In this document: positions 1-7,944 of the stretch, in pieces | How the letters are laid out: each line of letters begins with the position of its first letter | Position numbering within the stretch: the stretch's first letter is position 1 | The notes under the pieces: generated by a model | Database searches by the model: none | The model's input: the letters and a program-made list of their open reading frames with translations, nothing else | What the model was told of the DNA's origin: nothing | Position numbers and translations under genes: made by a program | Assembly: GCA_903931945.1 (NCBI GenBank) | Contig: CAIZEI010000082.1 | Location: forward strand, 1-45,764 | Direction: 5' to 3' | Length of the DNA stretch: 45,764 nt | Source: an uncultured Hyphomicrobiales bacterium | GTDB taxonomy: Bacteria > Pseudomonadota > Alphaproteobacteria > Rhizobiales > Beijerinckiaceae

Positions 1-2
1 GC

Positions 3-122
3 CACTTCGCCCTCAACATCGTGCGATCGGCCAGAGACAAACACAGCATAAGGCTCCGCAGAAAACTCGCGGGATGGGACCCAAGCTACATCATCGCCCT
101 GCTCGAAGGCGATCGCCGTTAA
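3..122 (+). pseudogene. ISAs1-family transposase, C-terminal fragment (cut by window edge)
   Basis: The reading frame open from base 3 gives a 39-residue tail (HFALNIVRSARDKHS... then AGWDPSYIIALLEGDRR) ending at TAA 120-122. The order 'FALN(I/L)(V/L)R - K-rich stretch - GW/AW - Y-LL' is how ISAs1-family (H-repeat associated, DDE) transposases end. Only the last helix is present because the window begins inside the gene, so whether the element is intact upstream cannot be judged. It lies about 115 bp upstream of the allophanate hydrolase gene and marks a mobile-element boundary. The family call rests on this short tail only. Confidence 0.6.
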
Positions 123-238
123 TTTGGATTCGGAGCCCTGCCGCTCGCTGTCGGCTGTCGCCCGGCGAGGAGACACGCCAGTTTCCTTGCTGCGGCCCAA
201 ACCTTGCTTGATCATCGGCTCAAACTGAAGGGGGCGAC

Positions 239-2038
239 ATGGCTGAATTGAGCCTCGATTTCACCAGCCTGCGACGCGCCTATGCGTCCGGGACATCGCC
301 AATCGCCGTCATTCAAATGGTCTATGCGCGGATCGCCGCAGCCAACGACCCCGGTATATTCATTTCGCTCGTCGCGGAGGCGACCGCGCTTGCCCAGGCT
401 ACCGCGCTGGGCCGGCACGACCCGAAGAAACCCCTTTGGGGCATCCCCTTCGCCATAAAAGACAACATCGATCTGGCAGGGCTGGCTACAACGGCTTCCT
501 GCCCGGAATTCGCTTATTGGCCGCAGGAGCATGCTTTCGCCGTGGCGCAACTCATCGCGGCCGGCGCGATCCCGATTGGCAAGACCAATCTTGATCAATT
601 CGCCACTGGACTTGTCGGGGTGCGCACACCCTATGGCGCGCCACGCAACGCATTTGACGCTGGAATGGTTCCGGGCGGATCGAGTTCGGGGTCCGCCATC
701 GCCGTCGCGCGCGGTCTCGTGAGTTTTGCTTTGGGCACGGATACCGCCGGATCGGGCCGGGTTCCCGCCGGTCTTAATAATCTCGTGGGATTGAAACCGA
801 CGCTCGGAGCTATTTCGACGCGTGGCGTCGTACCCGCCTGCCGGACGCTCGATTGCGTCTCCGTTTTCGCGCTCACAGTGGACGATGCATTTGAAGTTTT
901 CAGTGAGATCGCGCGATATGATTCCGCCGATGCCTACGCCCGCCGCTTTGCGCCTGGGCGTATCGGCCCCCTGACGCCAGCGCCTCGCATCGCTATCCCC
1001 AGCGCCGGGGGCCGCGTATTTGGCGGCGATAGCAAGTCAGAGAAGGCGTTTCTTGCAGCGGTCGAAGACATGCGCGCGCTTGGCGCCGACATTTGCGAAA
1101 TCGATATGGCGCCTTTTTTCGAGACCGCGCGACTGCTCTACCAGGGGCCCTGGATCGCCGAACGCTACGAAGCGATCCGCGCGTTCATTTCAACGCGGCC
1201 AGAAACTCTGCTCGATGTAACGCGCACCATTATCGGCGGCGCGGAACGCTTTTCCGCAGCCGATTGCTTCGCGGCTTTGTATCGGCTCGCCGCGCTCAAG
1301 CGCGAAACGCAAGCGCTCTGGCGCGATATCGATGCGCTGATGGTTCCAACCTATCCACGCCCGCCGCGCGTGGCCGAACTCGCCGCCGATCCCATCGGCC
1401 CCAATAGCGAATTGGGCGTCTATACCAATTTCGTCAACCTGCTCGATCTCTGCGCGCTGGCGACGCCCACCCGGTTTCGCGACGATGGATTTCCCAACGG
1501 CGTGACATTCCTCGCCCCGGCGGGCAGTGACGCCCGCCTTGCCTCGATCGGCGCGGCATTGCAAACGCGATGCGCGATGCCGCTCGGCGCCACAGGTCTG
1601 GCGTTTGCGCCGCCGCCGCCGCGCCTGACGGTCGCAGCATCCGGAGAGATCGAACTTGCAGTCGTCGGCGCGCATCTCTCGGGCATGGCGCTGAACCATG
1701 AGCTGACCAGCCGGGGCGCGCGGTTTTTGCGCGTGGGAAAGACAACGCCGGATTATCGCTTGTTCGCCTTGCCGGGCGGGCCGCCGCGCCGCCCCGGATT
1801 GCTGCGCGTTGCCGATGGCGCCGGATACGCAATCGACACTGAAGTCTGGGCGCTGACGCCCGAAACGTTTGGATCGTTCGTCGCCAGTGTTCCTGCTCCG
1901 TTGGGAATTGGCGTCTCGCGTCTGGCCGATGGAACGCGTCCGAAAGGTTTTATTGTGGAAAGCGAGGCGACGCACGCCGCCGAGGATATATCCAGATGGG
2001 GCGGTTGGCGCGCCTATATCGCATCCCTGTCGACATAG
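239..2038 (+). CDS. atzF: allophanate hydrolase (AtzF/DUR2 type)
   Basis: This 599-residue amidase-signature enzyme is predicted to hydrolyse allophanate to ammonium and CO2 in the cytoplasm, the last step of urea (via urea carboxylase) or biuret/cyanurate breakdown. The Ser-cisSer-Lys triad is visible: Lys74 in IPFAIKDNIDLAG, Ser148 in the GGSSSGSA loop and Ser172 in DTAGSGRVPAG, with the 74- and 24-residue spacings of the family. The segment GLKPTLGAISTRGVVPAC is typical of allophanate hydrolases. Residues ~470-599 form the extra C-terminal domain of full-length AtzF. The ATG at 239 follows a purine-rich AAGGGGGCGAC. The gene faces the atzG-E-H operon on the other strand and ends 50 bp from it. 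No urea carboxylase is in the window, so the source of allophanate is either elsewhere or biuret supplied by the AtzE neighbour. Confidence 0.93.
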   Translation: MAELSLDFTSLRRAYASGTSPIAVIQMVYARIAAANDPGIFISLVAEATALAQATALGRHDPKKPLWGIPFAIKDNIDLAGLATTASCPEFAYWPQEHAFAVAQLIAAGAIPIGKTNLDQFATGLVGVRTPYGAPRNAFDAGMVPGGSSSGSAIAVARGLVSFALGTDTAGSGRVPAGLNNLVGLKPTLGAISTRGVVPACRTLDCVSVFALTVDDAFEVFSEIARYDSADAYARRFAPGRIGPLTPAPRIAIPSAGGRVFGGDSKSEKAFLAAVEDMRALGADICEIDMAPFFETARLLYQGPWIAERYEAIRAFISTRPETLLDVTRTIIGGAERFSAADCFAALYRLAALKRETQALWRDIDALMVPTYPRPPRVAELAADPIGPNSELGVYTNFVNLLDLCALATPTRFRDDGFPNGVTFLAPAGSDARLASIGAALQTRCAMPLGATGLAFAPPPPRLTVAASGEIELAVVGAHLSGMALNHELTSRGARFLRVGKTTPDYRLFALPGGPPRRPGLLRVADGAGYAIDTEVWALTPETFGSFVASVPAPLGIGVSRLADGTRPKGFIVESEATHAAEDISRWGGWRAYIASLST

Positions 2039-2088
2039 GCCAGAGCCCTGCAGTCCGCGCCTTTACGCGCGCGACTGGATTCACTCCG

Positions 2089-2484
2089 TTATTGCGTGGG
2101 ATCGACGATAACGCTGATATGCGCGGCGACGATGCGCCAACCCTGCGGCATACGCACCCATGTTTGCATTTGCCGACCGACCTTGCCCTGCATCGCAGGG
2201 CGACGAAACAATGTCGAGGTCACCGCGAAATCGCGACCATACGTGGTGACAACGGGACGCTCCAGATCTCGCGCCAGGCCATCGGCCGGACGCGCAGCGC
2301 GAAACGCCTGAATCTCCGCGTAACCATACAGATTCTCGCCGCCGCCATATCGTATGACCTCGGGTGTCGCGAGGAAGAAATTGTCGAGCGCCGTCACGTC
2401 ATTCGTCACCAGGGCCTTTTCATACCGCTCGAATTCGTCACGCACCTCGGCTACGACGTCAGGAATATCAACTTCCATGCTCAT
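2089..2484 (-). CDS. AtzH/HpxZ-like protein (DUF3225, NTF2-like fold)
   Basis: A 131-residue protein with the AtzH/HpxZ layout: a charged helix (EVRDEFERYEKALVTND), then LDNFF, RYGGGENLYGYAEIQAFRAAR and a strand-rich C-terminus ending in GWRIVAAHISV. Members of this SnoaL/NTF2-like family accompany AtzE-type amidases in amide catabolic clusters (hpxXYZ, atz) and are proposed accessory or small hydrolytic partners. I chose the ATG at 2484, not the longer ORF, because GGGAGG sits just upstream (in MSMEVDIP either Met could initiate). It is the distal gene of atzG-atzE-atzH on the minus strand, 14 bp after atzE. The family call is firm; the biochemical role is inferred from context. Confidence 0.85.
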   Translation of the reverse strand: MSMEVDIPDVVAEVRDEFERYEKALVTNDVTALDNFFLATPEVIRYGGGENLYGYAEIQAFRAARPADGLARDLERPVVTTYGRDFAVTSTLFRRPAMQGKVGRQMQTWVRMPQGWRIVAAHISVIVDPTQ

Positions 2485-2498
2485 GCCTCCCGTATCCG

Positions 2499-3899
2499 TC
2501 AAGCCATTGCAACGGGCGCGCGCGCGACGCCCTTGCGTTCCAGATCGCGCGCGATGCGCAAAGCAATGTCTTCGCGCCATGGCGCGGCGATGATTTGCAC
2601 GCCAAGCGGCAACGTCTCGCCTTTTGTCCAGGTGGGAACGCAAACAACGGGCAAGCCGATGAATGAAATGGGTTGCGTAAAGATTCCCAGGTTCGGTCGG
2701 ATCATCGTCTCGACGCCATCCAGCAGCATCGTCTTCTGGCCGATGAGCGGCGCGCGACACGGCGTAGCCGGCGCGATGATCGCATCAACATTCCCGAACA
2801 ATGCGACAACCGCATCGTGGAACCATCGGCGAAACTTCTGCGCCTTTGCCACATAGGCGCCCGGAACCATCGCGCCGGCAATCAAGCGATCGCGCACATC
2901 CGGATCGAAATCGCGCGATCGTGCGCGAAGCCTGTCGAGATGCAATGCAGCGCCTTCGGTCATGGTAATGAGATAGGCGGCGGCGCGCGCCCGATGGACG
3001 TCCGGCAATTCAATGCTTTCTGTCGCGTCCAGCGCGTGGGCCACCTGGTCGACGGCGGCGAGCGACTCCACGCCGGCGCCCTGCGTAAAATAGCCGCCCG
3101 CGCGCGCGATGCGCAATCCCGCTATTCCTTGATCGAGCGCCGAAAATGTTGGCTCGATGGGCCGCCTGGCTTGAGTCGGATCGTCGGTATCACAGCCCTG
3201 CATCGCGTCATAAGCGAGCGCGAGATCGCCGGGTGCGCGCGCCATCGGCCCCAGATGATCAAAACTCGCAACAAACGGAAACGTTCCTGCCCGCGAAAGC
3301 CTGCCATAGGTTGGCTTTAATCCAAACAATCCGCAAAACGACGAGGGCACGCGGATCGAGCCATTTGTGTCTGAACTCAAGGTCACATGCGCCATGCCCG
3401 AGGCGGCCGCGGTGCCCGAGCCGCCTGAAGACCCGCCCGACATGCGCAAGGGATCGTGAGGATTGCGCGAGGCGCCGTAATGCGCGTTCTCGCCGGTAAA
3501 ATCATAGGCGTATTCACCCATATTCAACGCGCCGACCAAAATGGCGTCCTGCGCTTCAAGTTGCCGGATGAGAAACGCATCCCGCGCTGCGGGCGGGTCA
3601 TCGCGATTGATTTTGGAGCCCGCCAACGTTGCGAGGCCCTCGACATCATAGAGATTCTTCACCGCGAAAACAGCGCCCGCGAGCGAACCCAGGTGTTCCC
3701 CCCGTGAGCGGCGCGCATCGATGCTGGCGGCCCGTCGCCTCGCCCTGACGGCGGTGACGTCTGTGAAAGCGTTCAACTGCGAATCGCGCGCGCCAATTTG
3801 TGTCAAAGCGGCTTCGACCGATTGGCTCGCCGTCAAGCGACCCGCGGCGACAGCGGCAGCCACGTCCTGAGCGGTCATAACGCCCGGTTGAAGACTCAT
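2499..3899 (-). CDS. atzE: AtzE/HpxY-family amidohydrolase (biuret- or oxamate-type amidase)
   Basis: A 466-residue amidase-signature enzyme of the AtzE subgroup. The triad is Lys81 (AVFAVKNLYDVEG), Ser157 (RMSGGSSGGSG) and Ser181 (SSDTNGSIRVPSS). The block YAYDFTGENAHYGASRNPHD is characteristic of AtzE/HpxY and separates it from GatA and from the AtzF upstream. In Pseudomonas ADP, AtzE with its small partner AtzG performs a deamination in the cyanurate/biuret branch; in Klebsiella the homologue HpxY belongs to the hypoxanthine/oxamate locus. Its start overlaps the stop of the atzG-like gene by 4 bp (ATGA), which fits translational coupling of a 1:1 complex. The exact substrate (1-carboxybiuret, oxamate or another amide) cannot be decided from the sequence. 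Confidence 0.88.
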   Translation of the reverse strand: MSLQPGVMTAQDVAAAVAAGRLTASQSVEAALTQIGARDSQLNAFTDVTAVRARRRAASIDARRSRGEHLGSLAGAVFAVKNLYDVEGLATLAGSKINRDDPPAARDAFLIRQLEAQDAILVGALNMGEYAYDFTGENAHYGASRNPHDPLRMSGGSSGGSGTAAASGMAHVTLSSDTNGSIRVPSSFCGLFGLKPTYGRLSRAGTFPFVASFDHLGPMARAPGDLALAYDAMQGCDTDDPTQARRPIEPTFSALDQGIAGLRIARAGGYFTQGAGVESLAAVDQVAHALDATESIELPDVHRARAAAYLITMTEGAALHLDRLRARSRDFDPDVRDRLIAGAMVPGAYVAKAQKFRRWFHDAVVALFGNVDAIIAPATPCRAPLIGQKTMLLDGVETMIRPNLGIFTQPISFIGLPVVCVPTWTKGETLPLGVQIIAAPWREDIALRIARDLERKGVARAPVAMA

Positions 3900-4090
3900 G
3901 GCGTGTACACCGTGGCCGGCTCATAGTCGTCGGGCAGTCGAAAACTCATAAACGCCGGCGCCATACGAAACGCAATTTGCAAATGGAGGATGACTGCGGT
4001 CCGGCTTTCCGCATCCAGTTCGAGGCCGAGGACGCGCGCCATGGCGTCAACAATTGCGGAGACGTCAGTGTTGTCCGATTCAACATTCAT
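3896..4090 (-). CDS. atzG: AtzG/HpxX-like small subunit (DUF4089)
   Basis: A 64-residue protein with the AtzG pattern: short N-terminus, helical core (VDAMARVLGLELDAESRTAV), a second helix (ILHLQIAFRMAPAFMSF) and an acidic tail with LPDDYEPATVY. AtzG-like proteins bind and stabilise the AtzE amidase, in a manner compared with GatC-GatA. It is the first gene of the minus-strand trio; GAGGAGG precedes the ATG at a good distance, and its TGA overlaps the ATG of atzE. Size, motif and position agree, so the assignment is strong despite the small size. Confidence 0.85.
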   Translation of the reverse strand: MNVESDNTDVSAIVDAMARVLGLELDAESRTAVILHLQIAFRMAPAFMSFRLPDDYEPATVYTP

Positions 4091-4365
4091 CTTAAGTCCT
4101 CCTCAAGGCCGCAAAGCAACATTCGCGCCGAGCCATTCGCCAACGCCGCACGGCGCGATAAAATTGCGCTCCACATGAACGAAAGCAAGCGCGGCTATGC
4201 TGTGCTCCCAAACGACCCACCGGTCGGTCCGCCACTCCCTGCCCAGACAAGCGCCAATTCACAGGCATCAGCGCCGTTTTCTTGGGCGTTGATGCCGATA
4301 AACAGGCTTCCACACTTCTGGGTGGCGCAACCCGCGCCACAACCGGGTGATGGCTTACAGGCGCG

Positions 4366-6066
4366 TCAGGGCTTCCGGTAGCCCACCACCAGGGGCGCGG
4401 GGCTCGATTGGGCGATCGGTTCGCCTCGACTTTTCACGGTGACAAGATACATCCCGGCCTCCGCTATTGCGTCGGGTGGCACGATGGCCTGCAGCTCGCT
4501 GCGGTTGACGAACTTCGTCTCGAGCTCCCGACCATTCAGCAAGACCTGATGGAATGGCCAGAAGCCCTTCCCCTTGATCCGAAGCGTCGCGGGGCCTTGT
4601 CCTTGTACAAGCGATTCGGGCGCGACCTCAATATGCTCGGAAAGCTGTTGCCACGAATTGAATTCCGGGATGGGATTCTCGAAATGCGTGAAGGCCGGAT
4701 CGACGAGCTTGCCGTCCATCACCACCATCTTCACGTTCTGCGTCATCCAGATGTCTTGCAACGGATCGCCCTCTATAATGGAGAGATCAGCGACCTTGCC
4801 AACCTCGACGCTGCCGTAATCGCGATCCTTGTGGAAGGTCCTGGCGACATTGATTGTCGCGGCCTGGATCGCCACCATGGGGGGTACTCCCGCCTCAACA
4901 TCCATCGTCAGGGCTTCGTGCATCAAGAGCGCCGCCATGCCGCGCGGCGAGTCGGAGCCTTCCTTCAGAATTCCGCCCGCCTGCACAAAGCGCTTGATGA
5001 ACTCATTGGCTTTTGTCAGTCCGATGCGCGCGTGCTCGAGTTGCTCGGGTTTGTAGCGCTTAAGCAATTTTTCGGTCGCATATTCAGTGATAACGCGAAC
5101 GGCGGCGGGAAGATTTGCTTTCGGATTGCCAAGAATGTCCTGTTCGCGTTGCCAGAAACGTTGCGCGCTGGGTGACAGGGGCCGCAACCATTTCGCAATT
5201 GTCGGCGTCCACGCGACATGGTTGCGCACAAGCGCGGAAATCACCTGATCAAAATTCTCCGTTTGATAGAGTGCGCCCGCCTCCTCAGCGTCGATGCGGC
5301 CTGCCGTGCGATCGACCGCCAGTTTCCGGCGCCTGGCCAGATCCATGATCGACGTATAGCCAACTGACCAGATATGCTCGATGGCATCGACGCCGGCGTT
5401 GGCGGTCGCAATCGTGTCCCAGCTATGCGCCGTGACGCCCATGCCCAGCTTGTGGGCTTCGTCGGTCGTGGCTGCAATGAGGTTCGGCTCCAGGAATTCG
5501 CTGACCTTGATAACATCGTAGCCTTGCTTCTTCTTTTCGCGAACGATGGCCCGGGCCGCATCGGCGTTGGCGACAGACATGTAACCGCGCCAGGCGCGCG
5601 ACCCCTCGGTCTCAAATTCGCCATCGCGCGACCCCATCGCCTGGCCGGATGGCCAGATCCGCGGGCCGCGAATCTTGCCAAGTTCGGCGCCAACCTTTTG
5701 CGCGAGCGCCCAGGGACCATCCTGTTGCGTCTCGATTTCTACGCAGGTGGTCACCCCGAGATGCAGGTAGACCTCCCCCCAGAAGGCCTCAAGGTGGCAA
5801 TGACCGTCGATAAAGCCGGGCAGGATAGTTTTGCCGGCAGCGTTATAGACCTGAGCGCCGGCTGGCGTGGCGATTTGCCCGCGCGCGCCGATCGCTTTGA
5901 AGCGGCCATTCTCGATAACAATCGTTGAGTTTTCCAGGGGTCCCCGCCCCGTGGCGTCAATCAGCGTGCCGCCTTGTATGACCAGCGTCTGCGCGCCCGC
6001 GCCGGACGCGGCGCAAACCACGGAGAAACCGATAAACGTCATGAATGTCAGGCGATTGAGTCGCAT
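4366..6066 (-). CDS. exported metal-dependent amidohydrolase with C-terminal IPT-like domain
   Basis: A 566-residue amidohydrolase-superfamily protein with a hydrophobic signal peptide ending near GAGAQ (residue ~26), so periplasmic. Metal ligands of the TIM barrel are visible: HxH at His89/His91 (GFIDGHCHLE), later GVTAHSWD, AIEHIWS and the Asp of EGSDSPRG, followed by the usual VGKVADLSIIEGDPLQD strand. It resembles imidazolonepropionase/prolidase-like amidohydrolases with broad specificity. After the barrel, residues ~485-566 (PATLRIKGKGFWPFHQVLLNG ... MYLVTVKS) look like an IPT/TIG immunoglobulin-like domain, an unusual addition. GGGAGG precedes the ATG. It is a single gene, transcribed towards the atz genes with a 275-bp gap. 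The substrate is unknown; cyclic amides or dipeptide-like compounds are possible. Confidence 0.8.
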   Translation of the reverse strand: MRLNRLTFMTFIGFSVVCAASGAGAQTLVIQGGTLIDATGRGPLENSTIVIENGRFKAIGARGQIATPAGAQVYNAAGKTILPGFIDGHCHLEAFWGEVYLHLGVTTCVEIETQQDGPWALAQKVGAELGKIRGPRIWPSGQAMGSRDGEFETEGSRAWRGYMSVANADAARAIVREKKKQGYDVIKVSEFLEPNLIAATTDEAHKLGMGVTAHSWDTIATANAGVDAIEHIWSVGYTSIMDLARRRKLAVDRTAGRIDAEEAGALYQTENFDQVISALVRNHVAWTPTIAKWLRPLSPSAQRFWQREQDILGNPKANLPAAVRVITEYATEKLLKRYKPEQLEHARIGLTKANEFIKRFVQAGGILKEGSDSPRGMAALLMHEALTMDVEAGVPPMVAIQAATINVARTFHKDRDYGSVEVGKVADLSIIEGDPLQDIWMTQNVKMVVMDGKLVDPAFTHFENPIPEFNSWQQLSEHIEVAPESLVQGQGPATLRIKGKGFWPFHQVLLNGRELETKFVNRSELQAIVPPDAIAEAGMYLVTVKSRGEPIAQSSPAPLVVGYRKP

Positions 6067-6231
6067 TGAACAGCCTCCCGTGCCAAATGATTGGCCATGC
6101 GCGATGACGACGCCTGGCGATTATCCGGAGCCTAGACCATCGTTCCACGCCACGCCAGTTGCGCGAACCCGGCGCCTCCGATAGCCTTTAGCAAGAACAC
6201 AGGGAGGGCAGTCTTCGGACTGCGGGACATC

Positions 6232-7254
6232 ATGACAACAATCGATATGCACTCGCACATCGTTCCCAAACCGCTTGCTGATGCGATGCGCGCGCGGACT
6301 GTGCGGCCCTACATTCGCCGCGAGGATGACGGCCGGGAATATTTGACGTCGTTCATCAACTCTCGCGCGGCATTGGCCGAAGGCTTCGACCTGATCGACA
6401 AACGCATCGCCGACATGGACAAAAACGGCGTTGAACGCGCAGTGTTGTCAAACCAGATGCAGGAGCTTTCGTCTTTGCCGATGGACGATTCCGTGCCGCT
6501 GTGCCGCGTCTATAACGATGCGATTTCGGCCATCTGCCTCGCGCATCCCGATCGATTTCTCGCCTTTGCCGCGCTCCCCATCGGCGACGTCGAACTGGCG
6601 ACAGCAGAATTCAGGCGCGCCATGACGCTGCCAGGCGTTATCGGCGCCATTGTGCCCGGAGACGCTTTCCTGACCGCAAAGCGCGCCGAACGTTTTGCGC
6701 CGCTCCTCGTTGCCGCCGACAGCCACAGCGCAATTCTGATGGCCCATTACGGACGATTGCCAAACGACGAAGATGCGCCGAAGCCGGACCTCAGCGACAA
6801 CAGACGTTTGCGCATTGGCACGCTCGATATGCAGTCGCGAATATCCTCTGGCATGTTGACCTTCTGCCTCACCGATTTCCTGCAAAAATATCCCAACCTC
6901 ACGATGATGGCTCACAATCTGGGCGGCAATATTCCGTTCGAAATCGAGCGCCTCGATCATCGAACTCTGGTCGATGAGCCGCCGGGAACCGAATTGCCGT
7001 CAAAACGGATCCGCGCCGCGCGGTTGATTGTCGATTGCAATTCGCTCGGCTCACGCTCCATCGAACTGGCGCTTGCCGTCTATGGCGCTGACAAAATCGT
7101 TTATGGCTCGGATGGCACCGATTTTGGCATGGATTGGTCGAACAAGGCGATCGCTTCGGCTCAAATCAGCCAGGCGGACAGGGCCGCAATTCTGGGCGGG
7201 AACGCCGAAAAAGCCCTCGCGCGCGTCAGCCGCCGCTTCGCCACAGCGGCCTGA
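6232..7254 (+). CDS. ACMSD-like amidohydrolase (Amidohydro_2)
   Basis: A 340-residue cytosolic enzyme of the amidohydrolase-2 (ACMSD) family. The N-terminal metal site DMHSHIVPKP, the mid-protein ILMAHYGR, the later MAHNLGGNIPFEIERLDHR and the C-terminal YGSDGTDFG (last Asp ligand) are all in place. Family members are decarboxylases or hydrolases of aromatic or small carboxylic compounds (e.g. ACMSD, gamma-resorcylate decarboxylase, 4-oxalomesaconate hydratase-like enzymes); which activity applies here cannot be read from the sequence. It stands divergently from the exported amidohydrolase (165 bp between them) and is followed 72 bp later by a cytochrome c gene in the same direction, so it may head the oxidative cluster. 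Confidence 0.8.
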   Translation: MTTIDMHSHIVPKPLADAMRARTVRPYIRREDDGREYLTSFINSRAALAEGFDLIDKRIADMDKNGVERAVLSNQMQELSSLPMDDSVPLCRVYNDAISAICLAHPDRFLAFAALPIGDVELATAEFRRAMTLPGVIGAIVPGDAFLTAKRAERFAPLLVAADSHSAILMAHYGRLPNDEDAPKPDLSDNRRLRIGTLDMQSRISSGMLTFCLTDFLQKYPNLTMMAHNLGGNIPFEIERLDHRTLVDEPPGTELPSKRIRAARLIVDCNSLGSRSIELALAVYGADKIVYGSDGTDFGMDWSNKAIASAQISQADRAAILGGNAEKALARVSRRFATAA

Positions 7255-7326
7255 CCGCCATGAAAACGAGCGCCGATACGTTATTGCCAAACCGGAACGC
7301 GGGGAAATCAGGAGCGCGAGCAGCCG

Positions 7327-7845
7327 ATGCGTAATTTCCTGGCCCTGATCGGCCTCGCCGCCCTTCTGGCGGGCGGGGGAGCGGCTGCGTTTTTCTTCGG
7401 CGGCTACTACAGCGTGGCGACGACAGCGTTCGAGCCGGAAATTGTTCACTGGGCGCTTGTCAACGTCCGCATGGCCTCGGTCAGCCGCCACGCCACGGAC
7501 GAGGCGCCGGCTGGGCTCGAAACCCCGGCCCGGCAGCGCGCAGGCGCGCGCGCCTTTGCTGATCGCGGCTGTGTCAACTGCCACGGCGCGCCCGGCGTTG
7601 AATGGGCGCGATTTTCCGAAGGGCTCAGGCCCGACCCGCCCGACCTGAAACAGGTGGCGAGGGAGCGCAGCGTCAGCGAACTATTCTGGGTCATCAAGAA
7701 CGGCGTCAACATGACCGGGATGCCCGGCTTCGGCGCTGCGCCCGATGCTGAACTCTGGTCCATCGCGTCCTTCGTAAAAGCGCTGCCTCAGGTATCCCCG
7801 GAGGATTACAAGGCTTGGAGCGTCGCAGCGGCGGCAAAGCCCTGA
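7327..7845 (+). CDS. monohaem cytochrome c, membrane-anchored or exported
   Basis: A 172-residue protein with one N-terminal hydrophobic segment (residues ~4-25), no clear signal-peptidase site, and a single CxxCH haem motif (Cys82-Cys85-His86 in GCVNCHGAPG). The distal Met ligand is probably in NMTGMPGFG, and AELWSIASFVKALP is the normal last helix of class I cytochromes c. It probably faces the periplasm and passes electrons to a terminal oxidase. It lies directly upstream of two large exported proteins of the DUF1592/DUF1552 group in the same direction, so a joint redox function is likely. The identity as a c-type cytochrome is secure; the electron donor is unknown. Confidence 0.87.
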   Translation: MRNFLALIGLAALLAGGGAAAFFFGGYYSVATTAFEPEIVHWALVNVRMASVSRHATDEAPAGLETPARQRAGARAFADRGCVNCHGAPGVEWARFSEGLRPDPPDLKQVARERSVSELFWVIKNGVNMTGMPGFGAAPDAELWSIASFVKALPQVSPEDYKAWSVAAAAKP

Positions 7846-7944
7846 CGATAATCAATTGACCTTATATTGGCTTGACTTGCCGTCATGCCGGGATCAATCT
7901 GACTGGAATCGAAGATACCGACGGTCTTGGGAGGACGTGGGAGA

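Noticed and set aside
1190-1975. Minus-strand frame of 261 codons in atzF
   Set aside because: Shadow of allophanate hydrolase with no ribosome site or motif.
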